Origin: Cephalopachus bancanus
Taxonomy: Eukaryota > Chordata > Mammalia > Primates > Tarsiidae
Assembly (NCBI GenBank): GCA_027257055.1
Contig: JAPVLO010000569.1
Location: 620,001 to 684,000, forward strand
Direction of reading: 5' to 3'
Length of the DNA stretch: 64,000 bases
Position 1 is the first letter of the stretch, and every line of letters begins with the position of its first letter. Both the position numbers and the translations under genes were made by a program. Under the pieces are notes generated by a model that made no database searches, was not told where the DNA came from, and saw nothing but the letters and a program-made list of their open reading frames with translations. Positions 34,890-46,931 of this stretch are shown in pieces.

Positions 34890-35240
34890 CTAAGTAACCC
34901 TCAAGAATTTGATAGATAAGCCAGGTCCTTGCAGCTTGTTTTGATTCACCACCCATCCTTTCCCCTGCAAATGTTCCGTTAGCTGGGGCACTGCCTGCTC
35001 TGGGTCTGTAAGAGAATCAGAAATTAGCATAATATCATCTATACAATGAAGTAGAGACACTGATGCAGGTCGCCTCCAACTTTCCAAATCTTGAGCAACC
35101 ATGCCATGACATAACGTAGGTCTGTGCAAATATCACATCGGCAGCATCGGCAGCATGGTCGTTGTCTGGTGACGTTCCTTCCAGGTGAATGTGAACTGGT
35201 CTTGACAATCTACACAAATAATAATACTAAGGAAAACATT
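34890..35240 (-). pseudogene. Retroviral reverse transcriptase remnant
   Basis: A minus-strand frame contains HCIDDIMLIS (complement of about 35021-35050), which corresponds to the polymerase active-site box. The usual aromatic residue before the two aspartates is Cys here. Downstream the thumb-like segment continues for about 50 codons. Upstream parts are out of frame. A decayed gene fragment. Confidence 0.75.
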
Positions 35241-35653
35241 AGTCAAATTTACTACAAAATGATATGTGCCCAATTGTGTCCCTAATTGGTCCAATATATC
35301 AGCAATATTGGGTACAGCAGCATGCAGAGGCAGTACAACTTTATTTAAGTCCCCTTAATCTGCCATCATTCTCCAGGTACTGTCTGGTTTTCTTACTGGC
35401 CTTACTGGAGACTTGTAGGGATAGTGAGCAGGATGGATTATATTAACCTTTGCCAATTCCTGTACAGTTTCTGCAATTTCTTTGTGCCCTCAAGGTAAGC
35501 AGTATTGTTTGGTGGCTACCACCCATTATGGTGCTGGCAGGACCATGGGCAAGTATTTAGCATGCACTCTGATTATAGCTTTAGCTACCCTTACTCACAG
35601 GTGAAATTCACCAGCGCTAGTCTCTAAAAACAACCCTTGCAGCACATCAATTC

Positions 35654-35870
35654 CTAATATATACTCCCTGATGGGAGATACATATATACAGCATAGGGTC
35701 TAGGGGACAGGCAGCCAATGCACAGGGTTAGTGTCCCCCTCCAAACCTTGATTGATTTACCGCCATACCCATCTGTAGTAGTTAGAGGCACTTCAAATTT
35801 ACTTGGGTTGCAAGTATTATATATTAGGGTACGTTCAGCTCCAATATCCACCAAGGCTATTACTCTTTGT
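35654..35870 (-). pseudogene. Retroviral protease remnant
   Basis: A frame of about 66 codons contains VDIGAE (DIG at 35840-35848), the position of the aspartic protease Asp-Thr-Gly triad with Thr replaced by Ile. About 30 residues further there is a DGYGG stretch, the flap-like region. It is probably inactive. Confidence 0.7.
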
Positions 35871-36230
35871 ATATTCTTTGGAATCCAGTATATAGAGAGC
35901 TCAACGTGTGACCTTTAATCTACAGAGGAGGCGCGCGTGTCCTCCGAGTCTTGGCCACCCATCCCCATCCCCCAGGCCTAAAACCTGGGCCAGAATGAAA
36001 GGCCGTCATCCTCTGGGGGAGCACTGGGCTCAACCCAAGGGGACTGTGACCGTTCTGTAGGCTCCTCCTTCATTACCTCTTGTAGCCTCAAGGGGAAACC
36101 TCCTTGTTACTGGGGGTCTACTCTAGTACCCAGACCTCAGCTGTCTTTTCTGAGATAGGTTGGTAATGCTTTTCCTTGGTAAGTTGCTTCTGTAATCCCA
36201 CCAACACCACAATGGGCTGCTTAACTATCC

Positions 36231-36522
36231 TTTTTTTTTTTTTGAGTAGGAGTCTCATTCTGTCACCAGGCTGAAGTGCAGTGACACGTTCACGGCCACC
36301 ATAGCCTTTACCTGCTGGGCTCAGGTAATCCTTCTGCCTCAGCCTTCCAGTAGTTGGAACTATAGGTGCGTGCTACCTTACCCAGCTAGCTTTTTGATTT
36401 ATTGTAGAGATGAGGTCTCACCAAGTTGTCTAGTCTGGTCTAAAACTCCTGGGCTCAGTCAGTCCTCTTGCCTCAGCCTCCCAAAGTGCTGGGATTACAG
36501 ACTTGAACCACCACACCTGGCC
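36231..36522 (-). mobile_element. Alu, intermediate class, inside ERV gag-pol
   Basis: Antisense dimer with a T13 head, inserted between the protease and gag-like sequences. Confidence 0.92.
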
Positions 36523-36699
36523 TGCTTATCGGTCTTGTTTGGATCCACCCCTGCCTTAATCAAATCTACCCACCTTTGCTTTTGGGTTACCCTTATGGAC
36601 CCCTCTACCCCTCTTTCCCCCTTCAGGTTCTCTTTTACCTTTTGTACTCCCCCTTCTGCCTAATCAAATCCGTTTCTCCCAGGTCCACACTAGCCTGTG

Positions 36700-37710
36700 C
36701 GGCCCCCTGCAACATTCTATCTATTAGCAGGAGATAGCACAGATACCAGAGTTTCATAAGAGGAGTGTGGGGTTGACTGGAGCACTTTATCTTTCATTCC
36801 AGCTGTAAAAGGTACTGTGTCAGGCCCTTCAAAGGAGTCTACATATATGGCATGACCCATCCCCAATTCCTGGAGGTAATCCTATAGCTTCTCCATGGTG
36901 TTCCACTGGGGGAGGGGGATGGATGTCCCCCTCATTTGGCCAAGCAGCCCTACACCCCGCTATGAACCATGTTGGGAGCAAGCCATTCTCTTTATGGTGC
37001 CCTGCTCCTTATATACGCTGTTGCAGGGAGGGATGGTTGTTAACTGAGGCCATTTCATCACCTCATATCCTGATAATACTTTGCCATCAGCTCTGGTATC
37101 CTGTAACCTTAACAACCAGCCTGCTAGGCTTTCGCTTCCCTTCTGCCTGAATTTTGCCGGCAGCTCTACCAGCTCCACTGAAGTATATGGGCGCAGGCTC
37201 ATATATACTGTAGGGGAGGTGGTAGGGCCCTCTCGCTGTTCCTGTTGTGTCTTTATTTTCTGAATAATCACTGGGGAAGCCCTCACCTCCACAGGCTCTT
37301 CCATCCCCTTTATCACCTATATTTCCTCCTCCTCTTCTGAGGAGTTGATTCCTCCATGGGATCCCACTTCCCTGGGTCCCATTCACTGTGCATGGTGCAG
37401 GGTAGCTAGGTTGCTAGTTAGCTCTTGCCGGCAACTCAACGTGTCTCTGCTTTCTGCCTGAGTTAACAAAGCATCTCTTTCCGATCTTAACTCATCCTGT
37501 AGTCTCTGCACCTTGCTTCTGGTGGCTTTCTCCTGTTTGGTTGCCACTCGAAGAGTGCAAAGCAGGGGCCATGCCATGGCTACTGCGGCTGCACAGCTGT
37601 TTTTTTTTTTCTCTTTTGTAATTGTCCCTTATCCTAGAGCCCCTGTACATCTGTACATGCAGATGAGTGGGGCTGAGGGGAAATTGAAACCTGCTGTTGT
37701 GACACATCTA
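36700..37710 (-). pseudogene. Retroviral gag-like remnant
   Basis: Three overlapping minus-strand frames can be read. One, at 37383-37577, is charged and coiled-coil-like. One, at 36960-37316, has a capsid-like stretch with WLLRLQDTRAD. A bridging frame at 37087-37386 indicates a frameshift between them. The match to gag is by position and general character, so it is only moderately sure. Confidence 0.55.
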
Positions 37711-38289
37711 GGGGGTGACCAGGTTGACATTGGGAGTCCTGGCTGGGATCCTCTGTGGTCTGGTACCATCAGGACCACTGCCTACAGCCTCTTCCCAGGT
37801 GCCTCATCTAGGTGTCATCTGCCTGTGTGGTTTGGGGGCTCTAGGATACTGAGAGGCTATTCAGAGTATATCGTTTTTCAGTTCTTTCTTAGGGTCCTGT
37901 ACCCCCAGTGAAGTTTCTCCTTTGACCTGGGTAAAGTTTAGAATCCTTGGCCTCCCACTGGGCTCGGTGTCCTTGACTGACCCAGGAGGAGGATATCCTT
38001 CCGGCCTGGTACCAGGAAGAGAGGAGGCTCCCAGCTTAGGAACTGCAGGGAAAGGCCTGGTGGCCACCTGGATTGGCCTGGGCTAAGAATAGCCAAGAAC
38101 AGAGGTTGGAGGGACTTAAAGGGACAGGCTGCCTGGCGGGCAGCGTTGTGGGGACTGTGTTCTAGAGAGAGGCAAGAGATTGCTGGTCAGAAGCTGAGGC
38201 CAGGAGAGGCACAGCCTACACTAGAGATCCAACCTCCAGTTCCCTGGATCATTCTTCCCAGTGAAAATAGAAACTTTACCAAGGCCTGT

Positions 38290-38322
38290 TGGGTTAGGGT
38301 TAGGGTTAGGGTAAGGGTTGGG
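38290..38322 (+). repeat. Short interstitial telomere-like repeat
   Basis: A run of GGGTTA units (three perfect TTAGGG plus degenerate neighbours such as TAAGGG) at about 38290-38320. It sits outside any recognised mobile element, just beyond the 5' side of the ERV. Confidence 0.8.
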
Positions 38323-39860
38323 CGCTCCCCTTCTCTGATTCTGCTCTTTAAATGCAAATATCCCTGGGAGGGACTAACACCTTGGCCTCCAACACCCCTG
38401 TGTGAATTAGAATCAGATAGTAGGTGGGGTTTGGGTTTTTCTTTTCCTCCTGCTTTTTTCTGGACTGAAAGATGAGAACCGCCAGAGTGCCAGTGCCCCT
38501 TTCCATTCCCATCCTGGTGTGTGGGGACCCCAGGGCTTTTCCACACCTTTCTGACTTTTAGGAAATAACCGGCTGCCCCCAGAGCCTGCCAGAAGGCCTG
38601 TTAGCACTTGGGAAAAGGCCCTCCTGGGACTCTTCTGTCTGAGGCTCCTTCCCTGGCATTCTCTCACTCTGGGTGCTCCCTGGCCTGCTGTGCCTGCCCC
38701 TAGCATGCTAGAATGCAGAGAAGGAAGAGCCTGCTTGGGGAAGGGCCAGAGCTGTCCTTTGGAGCTGAGAGGTCTTGTTTTCCTTTTTCTTCTGGGTTTA
38801 ACCTTTTCTTAGACTTCTTTGCCAGTGACACTGAGAATATGACCTTGGGGTATAAGCCAGCTTCCTCTCCTGAGACCGATGAGGGAATAAGTGAGCTGGA
38901 GGGTATGTGTAGGGTGTGAGGGGAGGTGTACGGTGTGTTTGAGGGAGGGTAGAAGGGAGAAGGTATGAGGCATGTTTGTAGTGTGTGTGAGATGAAAGGT
39001 GTGGGTGTGGGGGGGTGTATGGGGGGGAGCTGTGTGGGTTTTGGGGGGGCACGTGCAGTTTCTATGATTACCATGGCTTTGGGTCTTTGAGAATGACTGT
39101 AGTCTATTAGGGATTCCCTTGATTTAGGGAGTTAGCATTAATGTAAGATACTTTGTTGTATTATCAGACCACAAGTTTAGTCTAGTTTGTCAGTTTAGGC
39201 ATGGCAGAGGGACTGTGGGTGCAGCTTGTGGACACATGGTAGAAAGCCAGCCTATCCAGAAGGAGGGAAGAGTTTGTCCCGCCTCCCTACCCCTCCTCCC
39301 CACCACGGTGTGGGGCTGGTGGGAGCCTCAGTCAGTTCTCATGGCTGGCTGGCTGAGCCTTTTTCTGCTTGACTTCCTCTGGCCCTCCTCAGAGCTGAGC
39401 AGGTGGCTGTCAGCTGCCGGAGACCACCACCCACACAGCCTGGCCCTGCCCATTGGCTCCTGCACCCAGGCTTATGGGCAGTCACCCCCACCCTCTCACA
39501 GAGCGCCACCACACTGGCCTGTGGCCCTGCCTCATCTGCTGTGTGTGTGGTCATTCTGGTACATTCTGTGTACCAGTTCTTGGGGTCTTTGTCCCAGGGT
39601 CTTTGCATAGCTGGACTGAACGGGTATTGTAGGCTGGGACTGAGATGGTTTCTGAGTGTCCCCACCATGATAGCCTTCCCACATTAGGTTCACGGCCCAT
39701 TTCCTGACTTTGCAGTGGCTCTAGCGAGAGACCCAGGGCAAAGCCACAGCCTTCCTAGGCTTCCCTGTCCTTATCTGTGACAGAAAGGAGGACCCTGTCA
39801 TTGAGAAGAGAGAACATTTCTGATGTCTGAGGAAGGTGCTACCAGAAAACACCTAAAGAA
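38323..39860. other. Intron 1, no exon seen; G-rich tract
   Basis: Mostly single-copy-looking. About 38880-39055 is a G-rich, C-poor stretch with several GGGG and GGGGGGG runs and GTGT repeats, capable of quadruplex structures on the + strand. Confidence 0.45.
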
Positions 39861-39864
39861 TTGT

Positions 39865-40146
39865 TTTTTGGAGTTTTTTTTTTTTTTTAGTTGGAGTCTC
39901 ACTCTGTTGCTCAGGCTGGAGTGCAGTGGCTTGCTCATGGCCACCACAGCCTTGACCTGCTAGGCCCAGATGATCCTTCTGCCTCAGCCTTCAAGTCACT
40001 GGAACCACAGGCATGTGCCACCATACCTGGCTACTTTTTTGAGAGGAGGTCTTGCCAAACTGGTCTCGATCCCCCGGACTCAGGCAATCCTCTTGCCTTG
40101 ACCTCCCAAAGTGCTGGGATTACAGGCATGAGCCACTGTGCCCAGC
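39865..40146 (-). mobile_element. Alu, intermediate class
   Basis: Antisense dimer flanked by AAAGAATTGTT on both sides. The left arm carries a deletion around 'gtagagatgag'. Confidence 0.92.
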
Positions 40147-40149
40147 CCA

Positions 40150-43080
40150 AAGAATTGTTAATGATTGAATGGATTGGAATCATTAGCTAAAAAAATGTTG
40201 GCCCCCAGCAAAGATGTCCTCCCTTCAGTGGATGGTCTCACTATGAGGTGCCCTTCAGTCAGCTGGTGCCTCTGCAGTTACCCTGGCATGCATCCCTATC
40301 CCCTCACCATGGCTTGTGCCCTCTTGGGAAACGCCTCTCAACATTGCCTCCTAGCGCCTTATGGATGGTTAGCCCAGCCCAGCACCTGAGGACTTGGGGA
40401 AGCACCACGGGAGCAGGGAGGCAGATCAGCTGCTACCTCTCCTCTCTTCCCTCCGGTAAGCCCACTAGGCAGAACAGAAATTTGTTGGTATGTTTTGTTC
40501 TCACTTTGGTGCCCAGGCTGACGGGAACATCTGTGACCTGCTTAATGGACTCTGTTTAATGGTCTGGCCTCCAGGGAGTTTTCCCCACCCACACAGGAAT
40601 CCTGGAGAACTGGCTTCCCAAGGGCATGCGCCAGGAAAGCTGAATCCAGGCTGGAGGTGACAATCTGGGCCTTGCAGGAGACCTCAGTTTGTAGGAAGCA
40701 AATGATGTGTTGAAGCAAAGCTGAGGAGGAGGATGACAGATGGGGGAGGCCAGGACAAAGAGAGCGACTGTGACCCCATCTCCCACTCTACTCGTTTCCT
40801 GTGTCCTCCTTCAGGGGAGCTTCCTTTACACTTCACAGGATCTGCAGTATCTTCAGAGCATCTTGAGTTTCCTAGATGTGGCTGTTTGGAAATTTTGTGG
40901 CTGTTTTTCTGATTTGGGAGGAGTTTGTGTGAAAGTTACGTGTAAAGACGTTTCTTCAGGAGTACCCTTAGCTTGAAGCTATGCTTGGTCAGGGTAGGTC
41001 ATCCTGGAACTTTTCCTTTTCTTCCCCACCATCTTGTCCCCCCACCTTTTCCTGGAAGGCTGCTGAAGCTGGAGGAATCCCTTGTTACGACCATGCCCCT
41101 AGAGGAAGCCTGGGGTGAATTGGATGAGACTGGTTCTTGGGTCTGTGGCGGTTGAGGGAAGAGGGGGAGGAGAGAGCAGGAAGTACAAACCAGACAGAGA
41201 AGATGTGGCTACTCTGGCTTCTGGGATGATTCCTGGGTTAGAAATCCACATACTGCCAAGACGTTTCTTCCCTCTCTGCCAAACATTCCATTCAGTTGAT
41301 TGCCAGCTCCTAGTCCCTGGCCCTGCGAGAAAAATTGCCAGTTCTAGAGAAAGGAAAGTTTATAGAGGAGCCACAAGTTACTTCACCTCTTCCATCCCTG
41401 TCTCTCCTCATCCTCAGAGTCTAGAATCTGCAGGGTGTGTGGCAGGAGCTGTGATCTCCAAGGATTCTGTGTGTTTGCACGCGCGTGTGAACAGAATAAC
41501 TGACCAAGCAGTTTCTGAGCTAGAATCGGGTACTCCAAGGCTTCAAGTTGAAGTTAACAGTGCATGCAAACCTGACTCTATCTAACCACATCCCATAGGC
41601 TCCTAGCACCTGTCAGTCTGCTTGTCTAGGACCCAGAAAGACTTACGTGAGACTCTTTGGCTTCAGATTAACGGAGAGTCCATGGTACAACACCCAGGGA
41701 GTAGAGGGATGAAGAGCAAGTTCTGGTAGGGAATGCTGAACCACGTGGGGATGCTTTAATTTGGCTAAGAGGACGCTGGAGAGGGGATGTATGAGTGGGA
41801 AGAAAACGCAAACAGTTATTTTGTTTCCTCACATGTGAAACTGAATGAAAGCCACACAGAGGGAACACAGGCCAGATAAAAGAAAGAGCTTGTTGGCACA
41901 TATGACTCAGTAATACACCTGACATCAAAGAAGCTTACAGGGCTGTGTAAAACCTGTGGGTTTTAAATAAGGAAGCAGGGAATCCCTTGCACATCTGTTG
42001 GAGATGGGGAGCTGGCCTACTTGATCTTGATAGACTTTCCTGCTGGAGGAGTCGGATTCCTGGCAGGTGTATTGATGTTCCCTGCTTAGAACCCGGCTGT
42101 GGCAGGGGCAGGCAGAGTTGGAAGCAGGGGAGTAGAGTGAGATCTGGGGCATGGGTCCCTGGCTGCAAAGCCAGTGGGATCTATGGTATGGGTGTTGGGG
42201 GGTGGACAGAGGCAAAGATCCTCTGAAGAGAAAAATCTGGGCGCCAAAGTATTTAAGTCTTTATGGCCTCCAACCCCCTGACCCTGTCTTCCCTGAGTGG
42301 AGGTGCTGAGGGTTCCTTCCTAGAGCAGTTCTAGAAATGAGTGTCTTCCCTTAGTAAAAACTCCTAAAAGTCGGAATGCCCAAGACTGGGAGCTTGAGGC
42401 CCTGCATATTTTTCACCACTTTGCTTGAGAGCTCTCCATTTTCCCTGCCCACTGAAGATGATCCAAGACATACAGTGCCTCCCTGTGTTATACCCAAGGG
42501 GGGTTTGAATTATTCATGCATGTGTCTTTCATTTTTGCTAGACTATAATATAAGCTCCCTGGAATTAATACTTCTTGTTTTTAGCGATATATGTGCCTGA
42601 CATGTCACATGGCTGGTACTCAGCACCCTTTGGGATCCAATTATGAGGCTCAGGATGTGGGGAGGAGATGATCTAGACCCCTTCGGATTCTTCTGGTACC
42701 AAGAAGGACAACTCTGATAGCCCTCCAGCAAGGCAGCAGGATGCCTCTCTATCCACCAGCTTTGGCGGTAGCTCCTGGGGTTCCTCCTCTCTGACTAGAG
42801 GACTAAAGGAGAGAGTACCATCTCCTTTCTCTCCACTCCTTGATTCTGAACCATTGTGTTGTTCTGCCCTGACCCCATTTCCTCCCCTGTCAGCCCCCAG
42901 ACACTGTGGGCAGCTGTGTGGACTGAATTGGGTGCCTAGTGCTGCTTTGACCCTGGCGCTGACACACTTGACCATGAGCATGTCTTCTTCCTCCATCAGC
43001 TGACTGCCAACTACTTTCTGGAGTCCCTTTGACCAGTTCCTCCTTGTCTTCCTGAGAGTTCTGAAACCCTAGTCTGTAGG
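40150..43080. other. Repeat-poor block of intron 1
   Basis: Nearly 3 kb without a recognisable SINE, LINE or LTR, in an intron otherwise full of Alus. No coding exon recognised. Regulatory sequence is possible but not shown by any motif I can defend. Confidence 0.4.
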
Positions 43081-43082
43081 GT

Positions 43083-43250
43083 CAAACCTGGCTACACATC
43101 CAAATCACCTGAGGAGCTTTTTTGAAGCATACAGAGTCCAGGGACTCATCCTATTGAATCAGAACCTCCAGGGGAGGGGCTGGGAATGTGTGTGTTTGAA
43201 AAACTTCTCAGATGACAAATGCAGCCATTAAAATGTGGACTGCATATTAG
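43083..43250 (+). mobile_element. MER5A-like hAT DNA transposon remnant
   Basis: 'ctggctacacatccaaatca' at one end, 'tgaatcagaacctccagggg' in the middle and 'aaaacttctcagatgacaaa' toward the other end follow the non-autonomous MER5A layout. Confidence 0.65.
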
Positions 43251-43370
43251 ATACTATTGTGTCAACATCAAATTTTGCAGGTGTGCTAATGGCATTGTGT
43301 TTATATAGGAGAATATCCTTGTTCTTAGGAGATTCAGGCTGAAGTTTTGGGAGGCAAAGTGTTTGCATCT

Positions 43371-43975
43371 TATTTTATTTTATTTTTTTATTTTTTCTGA
43401 GTCGGAGTCTCACTCTGGTTGCCCAAACTGGAGTGCAGTGGCACATTCGTGGCCACCATAGCCTCAACCTGCCAGGCTCAGGTGATCCTTCCACCTCAGC
43501 CTTCCAAGTAGCTGAAACTACAGGTGTGTGCCATCATTCCCAGCTAGTTTTTATTTTTATTTATTTATTTATTTATTTTTATTTATTTTGAGTTGGAGTC
43601 TCACTCCATCGCCCAGACTGGAATGCAGTGGCAAGTTCCAGGCCACCGCAGCCTTGACCTGCTGGGCTCTGGCGATCCTTCCGCCTCAGCCTTCCAAGTA
43701 ACCGGAACTACAGGCGCGCGCTACCATGCCCGGCTAATTTTTTATTTATTGTAGAGATGAGGTCTTGCCAAGTTGCCCGGGCGGGTCTCGAACCTGTGGG
43801 CTCAGGCAATCCACTCACCTCGGCCTCCCAAAGTGCTGGGATTACAGGCTGAGTCACCGAGCCCGACCTCCAGCTAGTTTTAAAAATTTATTGTAGAGAC
43901 ATGGGCTCAAACAATCCTCTCGCCTCCACTTCCCAAAGTGCTGGGATTACAGGCGTGAGCCACTGCACCCTGCTG
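43371..43975 (-). mobile_element. Alu, intermediate class, split by a recent Alu
   Basis: The outer antisense Alu is 43371-43552 plus 43869-43975. GCATCTTATTTTA flanks the whole structure at about 43366 and 43974, and it was opened by the element at 43580-43868. Confidence 0.92.
43580..43868 (-). mobile_element. Alu, recent class, nested in an older Alu
   Basis: Antisense dimer inserted into the linker region of the outer Alu. CCAGCTAGTTTT is present on both sides. Its head is extended by (ATTT)n. This nesting gives the age order of the two subfamilies directly. Confidence 0.95.
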
Positions 43976-44397
43976 CATCTTATTTTAAATGGTTAAGCAG
44001 AGAAAGAGAGGGAGCAAATGTGGGGCATGTTCACGATGAGTGCATGCAGGTGGTGAGAGGAAATTGGCCAAGACAGACCTTGCAGACATACCTTGCAGAC
44101 AGACTTTACCGTCTGTTCTCTAAGAGACAGACATGAGGAGAGAAGGCAGCCAGGGACACCAATGTGAACAGCTCCAGGTTCACCATTCACATGGTTTGCT
44201 TTGTTGTGGTCAAGCACTCCCCTGAGCGGTGTGACATAATGGGACTGGCCCCAGCCATCTCTTTCTGGATGAACTGCAGATTAGCAATGACACAGGCCCT
44301 GATCTACCTTTCCTCTTTCCTGGGATCTATGTGGCTATTTGTTTTTCTTACAGAATCCCTAGTGGCCTTTGAAGACTGAGGGAATAGAGCGAGTTGT

Positions 44398-44694
44398 TTA
44401 TTTATTTATTTTTTTTGAGTTGAAATCTCACTCTGTTGACCAGGCTGGAGTGCAGTGGCACGCTTACGGCCACTGCAGCCTTGACTTGCTGGGTTCAGGT
44501 GATCCTTCCGCCTTAGCCTTCCAAGTAGCTGGAACTACAGGCACGCGCTGCCATGCCTGGCTAATTTTTTATTTATTACAGAGATGAGGATGCGCCAAGT
44601 TGCCCAGACTGATCTCGAACCCATGGGCTCAGGCAACCCTCTCACCTCGGCCTCCTGAAGTGCTAGGATTATAAGTGTGAGCCACCGCACCCGG
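44398..44694 (-). mobile_element. Alu, intermediate class
   Basis: Antisense dimer with an (ATTT)n/T8 head and CACCCGGCC 5' end. Confidence 0.92.
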
Positions 44695-45690
44695 CCAAGA
44701 GTGATTTCTAATGTGTCACCCTAGCAGAGGCTGACAGAGAGGGAACTGAATTGGGAAAGGGGAGGAAGCAGGAAACACGAAACCCTGATTCCTGAAATAC
44801 TTTGTACATATTCACTAGCCCTGGAAAATGAAATCTGGGGCTTGAATTTTTAGAGGAAGCCAACTTGTAGTCTCAAGGTCGTTGGACTGGTTGTTCCCGC
44901 CTTTCCCTCTCTGGATCACCTCTCTGCCTGGCTGCTACCCTCTGAACCTTCACTTCACCTTGGGGGTGGCTCTCCTGTCCTTCGGGGGGTGCTTTTGTCC
45001 TATTCCCGTACTGAGATCTTTCAGTATCTGAGTAAGCTGAATGCTGAACCTTTTGTAGGGAGCCGCTGCCCATGTGGCCCGGGCATGAGATCTGTCAGCA
45101 GTCTGGGCTTCCTTCCCTGTGTGGCTGAGACAGGCTAGTGGTGTCCTGGCCCAGAGGCAGGCAGTTAGAAAGGGGTAGCTCCTCTTTCTTCCATCTGAAC
45201 TCCAATCTGGGAAGAGCCTGAGGAACATGGCCTGCCTGGATCACCCTCAGGCCTTTCCTTCTGTTTCCTTTGACATTGGAGTCCTCTGAGAAATTTGACT
45301 TAAGGGGATCAGTAGATCTGAATCAAGGAATCCCAGAGCTGGAAGGCTCTCTGTGTGGTTTTCCTGCCATCCATAAAACCTGCCTTGCAGATGCCAAACC
45401 TAGCCTGGTTAGTTTTGAAACCCAGTTCTGTGTATGAAGGACGTTAAGGAAATACACACCTGCATCCTGATCACCCATCTCCCTGTTTACAAATTCTCAC
45501 TCCCCAGAAAGCTCTGCCCTTACATTTTTGTTCAAGCTCAGTGGAAATGAGGTGAACTTGGAACTTGAAATTCAGTCGCATAGTGGGGGTGACAGTTCCA
45601 TAAGAATGTAATTTTGGATACAATATTTTAAGTCTATGTTTTAGATATATATGGTTGCTATTAGGAACATTAAGAAGGACCCCAATATAG
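44695..45690. other. Intron 1, no exon or repeat recognised
   Basis: Single-copy-looking sequence with open frames that do not resemble any protein. Confidence 0.35.
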
Positions 45691-46130
45691 GGGTTCAGAG
45701 AGGGCTTCCCAAAGAACATGATGTCTGTGCAAAGTCACAGAAGGGTTAGTCATACAGGCATACCCAGGAGGAGGAACAACTTGAACCAAAACAGAGGAAT
45801 CAGATATGGGGCAATGAACGGTTATAGATGGCAAAGAAAGGGGGGCAAGGGATGGAGGAATCAGATAGAGAGCCTCTGAAGGGCTTTAAGCAGGAAGTGA
45901 GGTGATCCCGGAGAGCTCTCAGACTGCTCTGTAGAGAAAGCCGGAAAGAGGCAAGGGTTAGTAGGAGGAAGAACTATTAGAAGACCACTGTAATGTCACA
46001 AGTAAGATAAGATAGAGGCTTGAAGAGAAGATAAGGACTTATAGAGAAGGAAGGACTAGCTCTGGAGAGTATTAAGAAGGAAAAGTTGGTTGACCTTGTT
46101 GATTGGAGATGCCTAGTGGGTTTCTAGCTT
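45691..46130 (+). repeat. L2-like remnant
   Basis: 'gtctgtgcaaagtcacagaa', 'gggctttaagcaggaagtga' and 'gctctcagactgctctgtag' follow the usual L2 3' body order over about 350 bp. Confidence 0.5.
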
Positions 46131-46365
46131 AGGGGACTGGGTTGGTGCAGTGAAGAACCAGAACCAAGGAGCAGGATGTAGACAGGAAAGATGATCCTTC
46201 TGTTTGGGCATTTGGAGTTTGAGATATGAGACATATTAACCTGAAGGAGAGGTACACATTTGGAATCCTCAACATGCTGAGAGTGTGAATAAGAAACAAG
46301 AATAGATGAGATTGCCCAAGAAGGGAGGCAGAGTTAATGGCAGGCTCACCTTTATTTTGTTTTTC

Positions 46366-46367
<2 letters not shown>

Positions 46368-46421
<54 letters not shown>

Positions 46422-46428
46422 CCCCCCC
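46368..46428. repeat. (CA)n microsatellite ending in a C run
   Basis: About 51 bp of pure CA followed by C10. Likely polymorphic. Confidence 0.97.
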
Positions 46429-46931
46429 AAAGACCAAAATAACTACGGTTTCTAATGTACAACCAGGATTAAGAACAACTGGGCCAGAGTGGCTTTGTCA
46501 TTACAACTGTTTGCAAAGCACTTCTCAGTTTTGTTTTGGTTTTTCTTGGCATCATGGCTTCTAGAGAAAAGGATATTAACACTGGAGTAAGTGGAGGGAA
46601 CTCCTTACAGTCAGAGGCAGCTGACCTGGGAGTCCTGTCTGGTTTCCTGAGGGCTGAGAGGAATAATTTGGCACACCTGTGGTCCATCAGGCACCTGGGT
46701 CTCACCTGCTCACAGGCTTTGCTTTATTGTACATATTGGTGTATTTTGGGAGGATTCTAGTGTAGTCTAGATAATTATAAGGTCTATTTAGCAGGACTCT
46801 GTTGTACTTTTACAGTTTTATTGAGGTATAGTTGATATATAACAAACTATATATCTTTAAAGTATACAATTTGATAAGTTTTGACACGTGCAGATACCAG
46901 TGGAGCCGTTACCACAATCAAGATAATGAAC

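Larger units (their letters stand above)
31592..38070 (-). mobile_element. Decayed endogenous retrovirus, internal region
   Basis: Minus-strand order is gag-like (about 38.0-36.6 kb), protease (about 35.85 kb), reverse transcriptase (35.3-34.9 kb), RNase H (about 34.2-33.9 kb), integrase (about 33.6-33.15 kb) and env (about 32.8-31.64 kb). The frames are broken by stops, shifts and three Alus (31948-32248, 32840-33131, 36231-36522). It cannot encode functional proteins. It lies antisense to PIK3C2B in intron 1, the orientation usually tolerated. The family is not assigned: the TM part looks gamma-type, while the protease and integrase region reminds me of class III elements. Confidence 0.8.

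Noticed and set aside
37861..38067. 68-codon minus-strand frame near the ERV 5' side as a gag start
   Set aside because: No gag feature recognised. It may be leader sequence, so it was not annotated as a gene.
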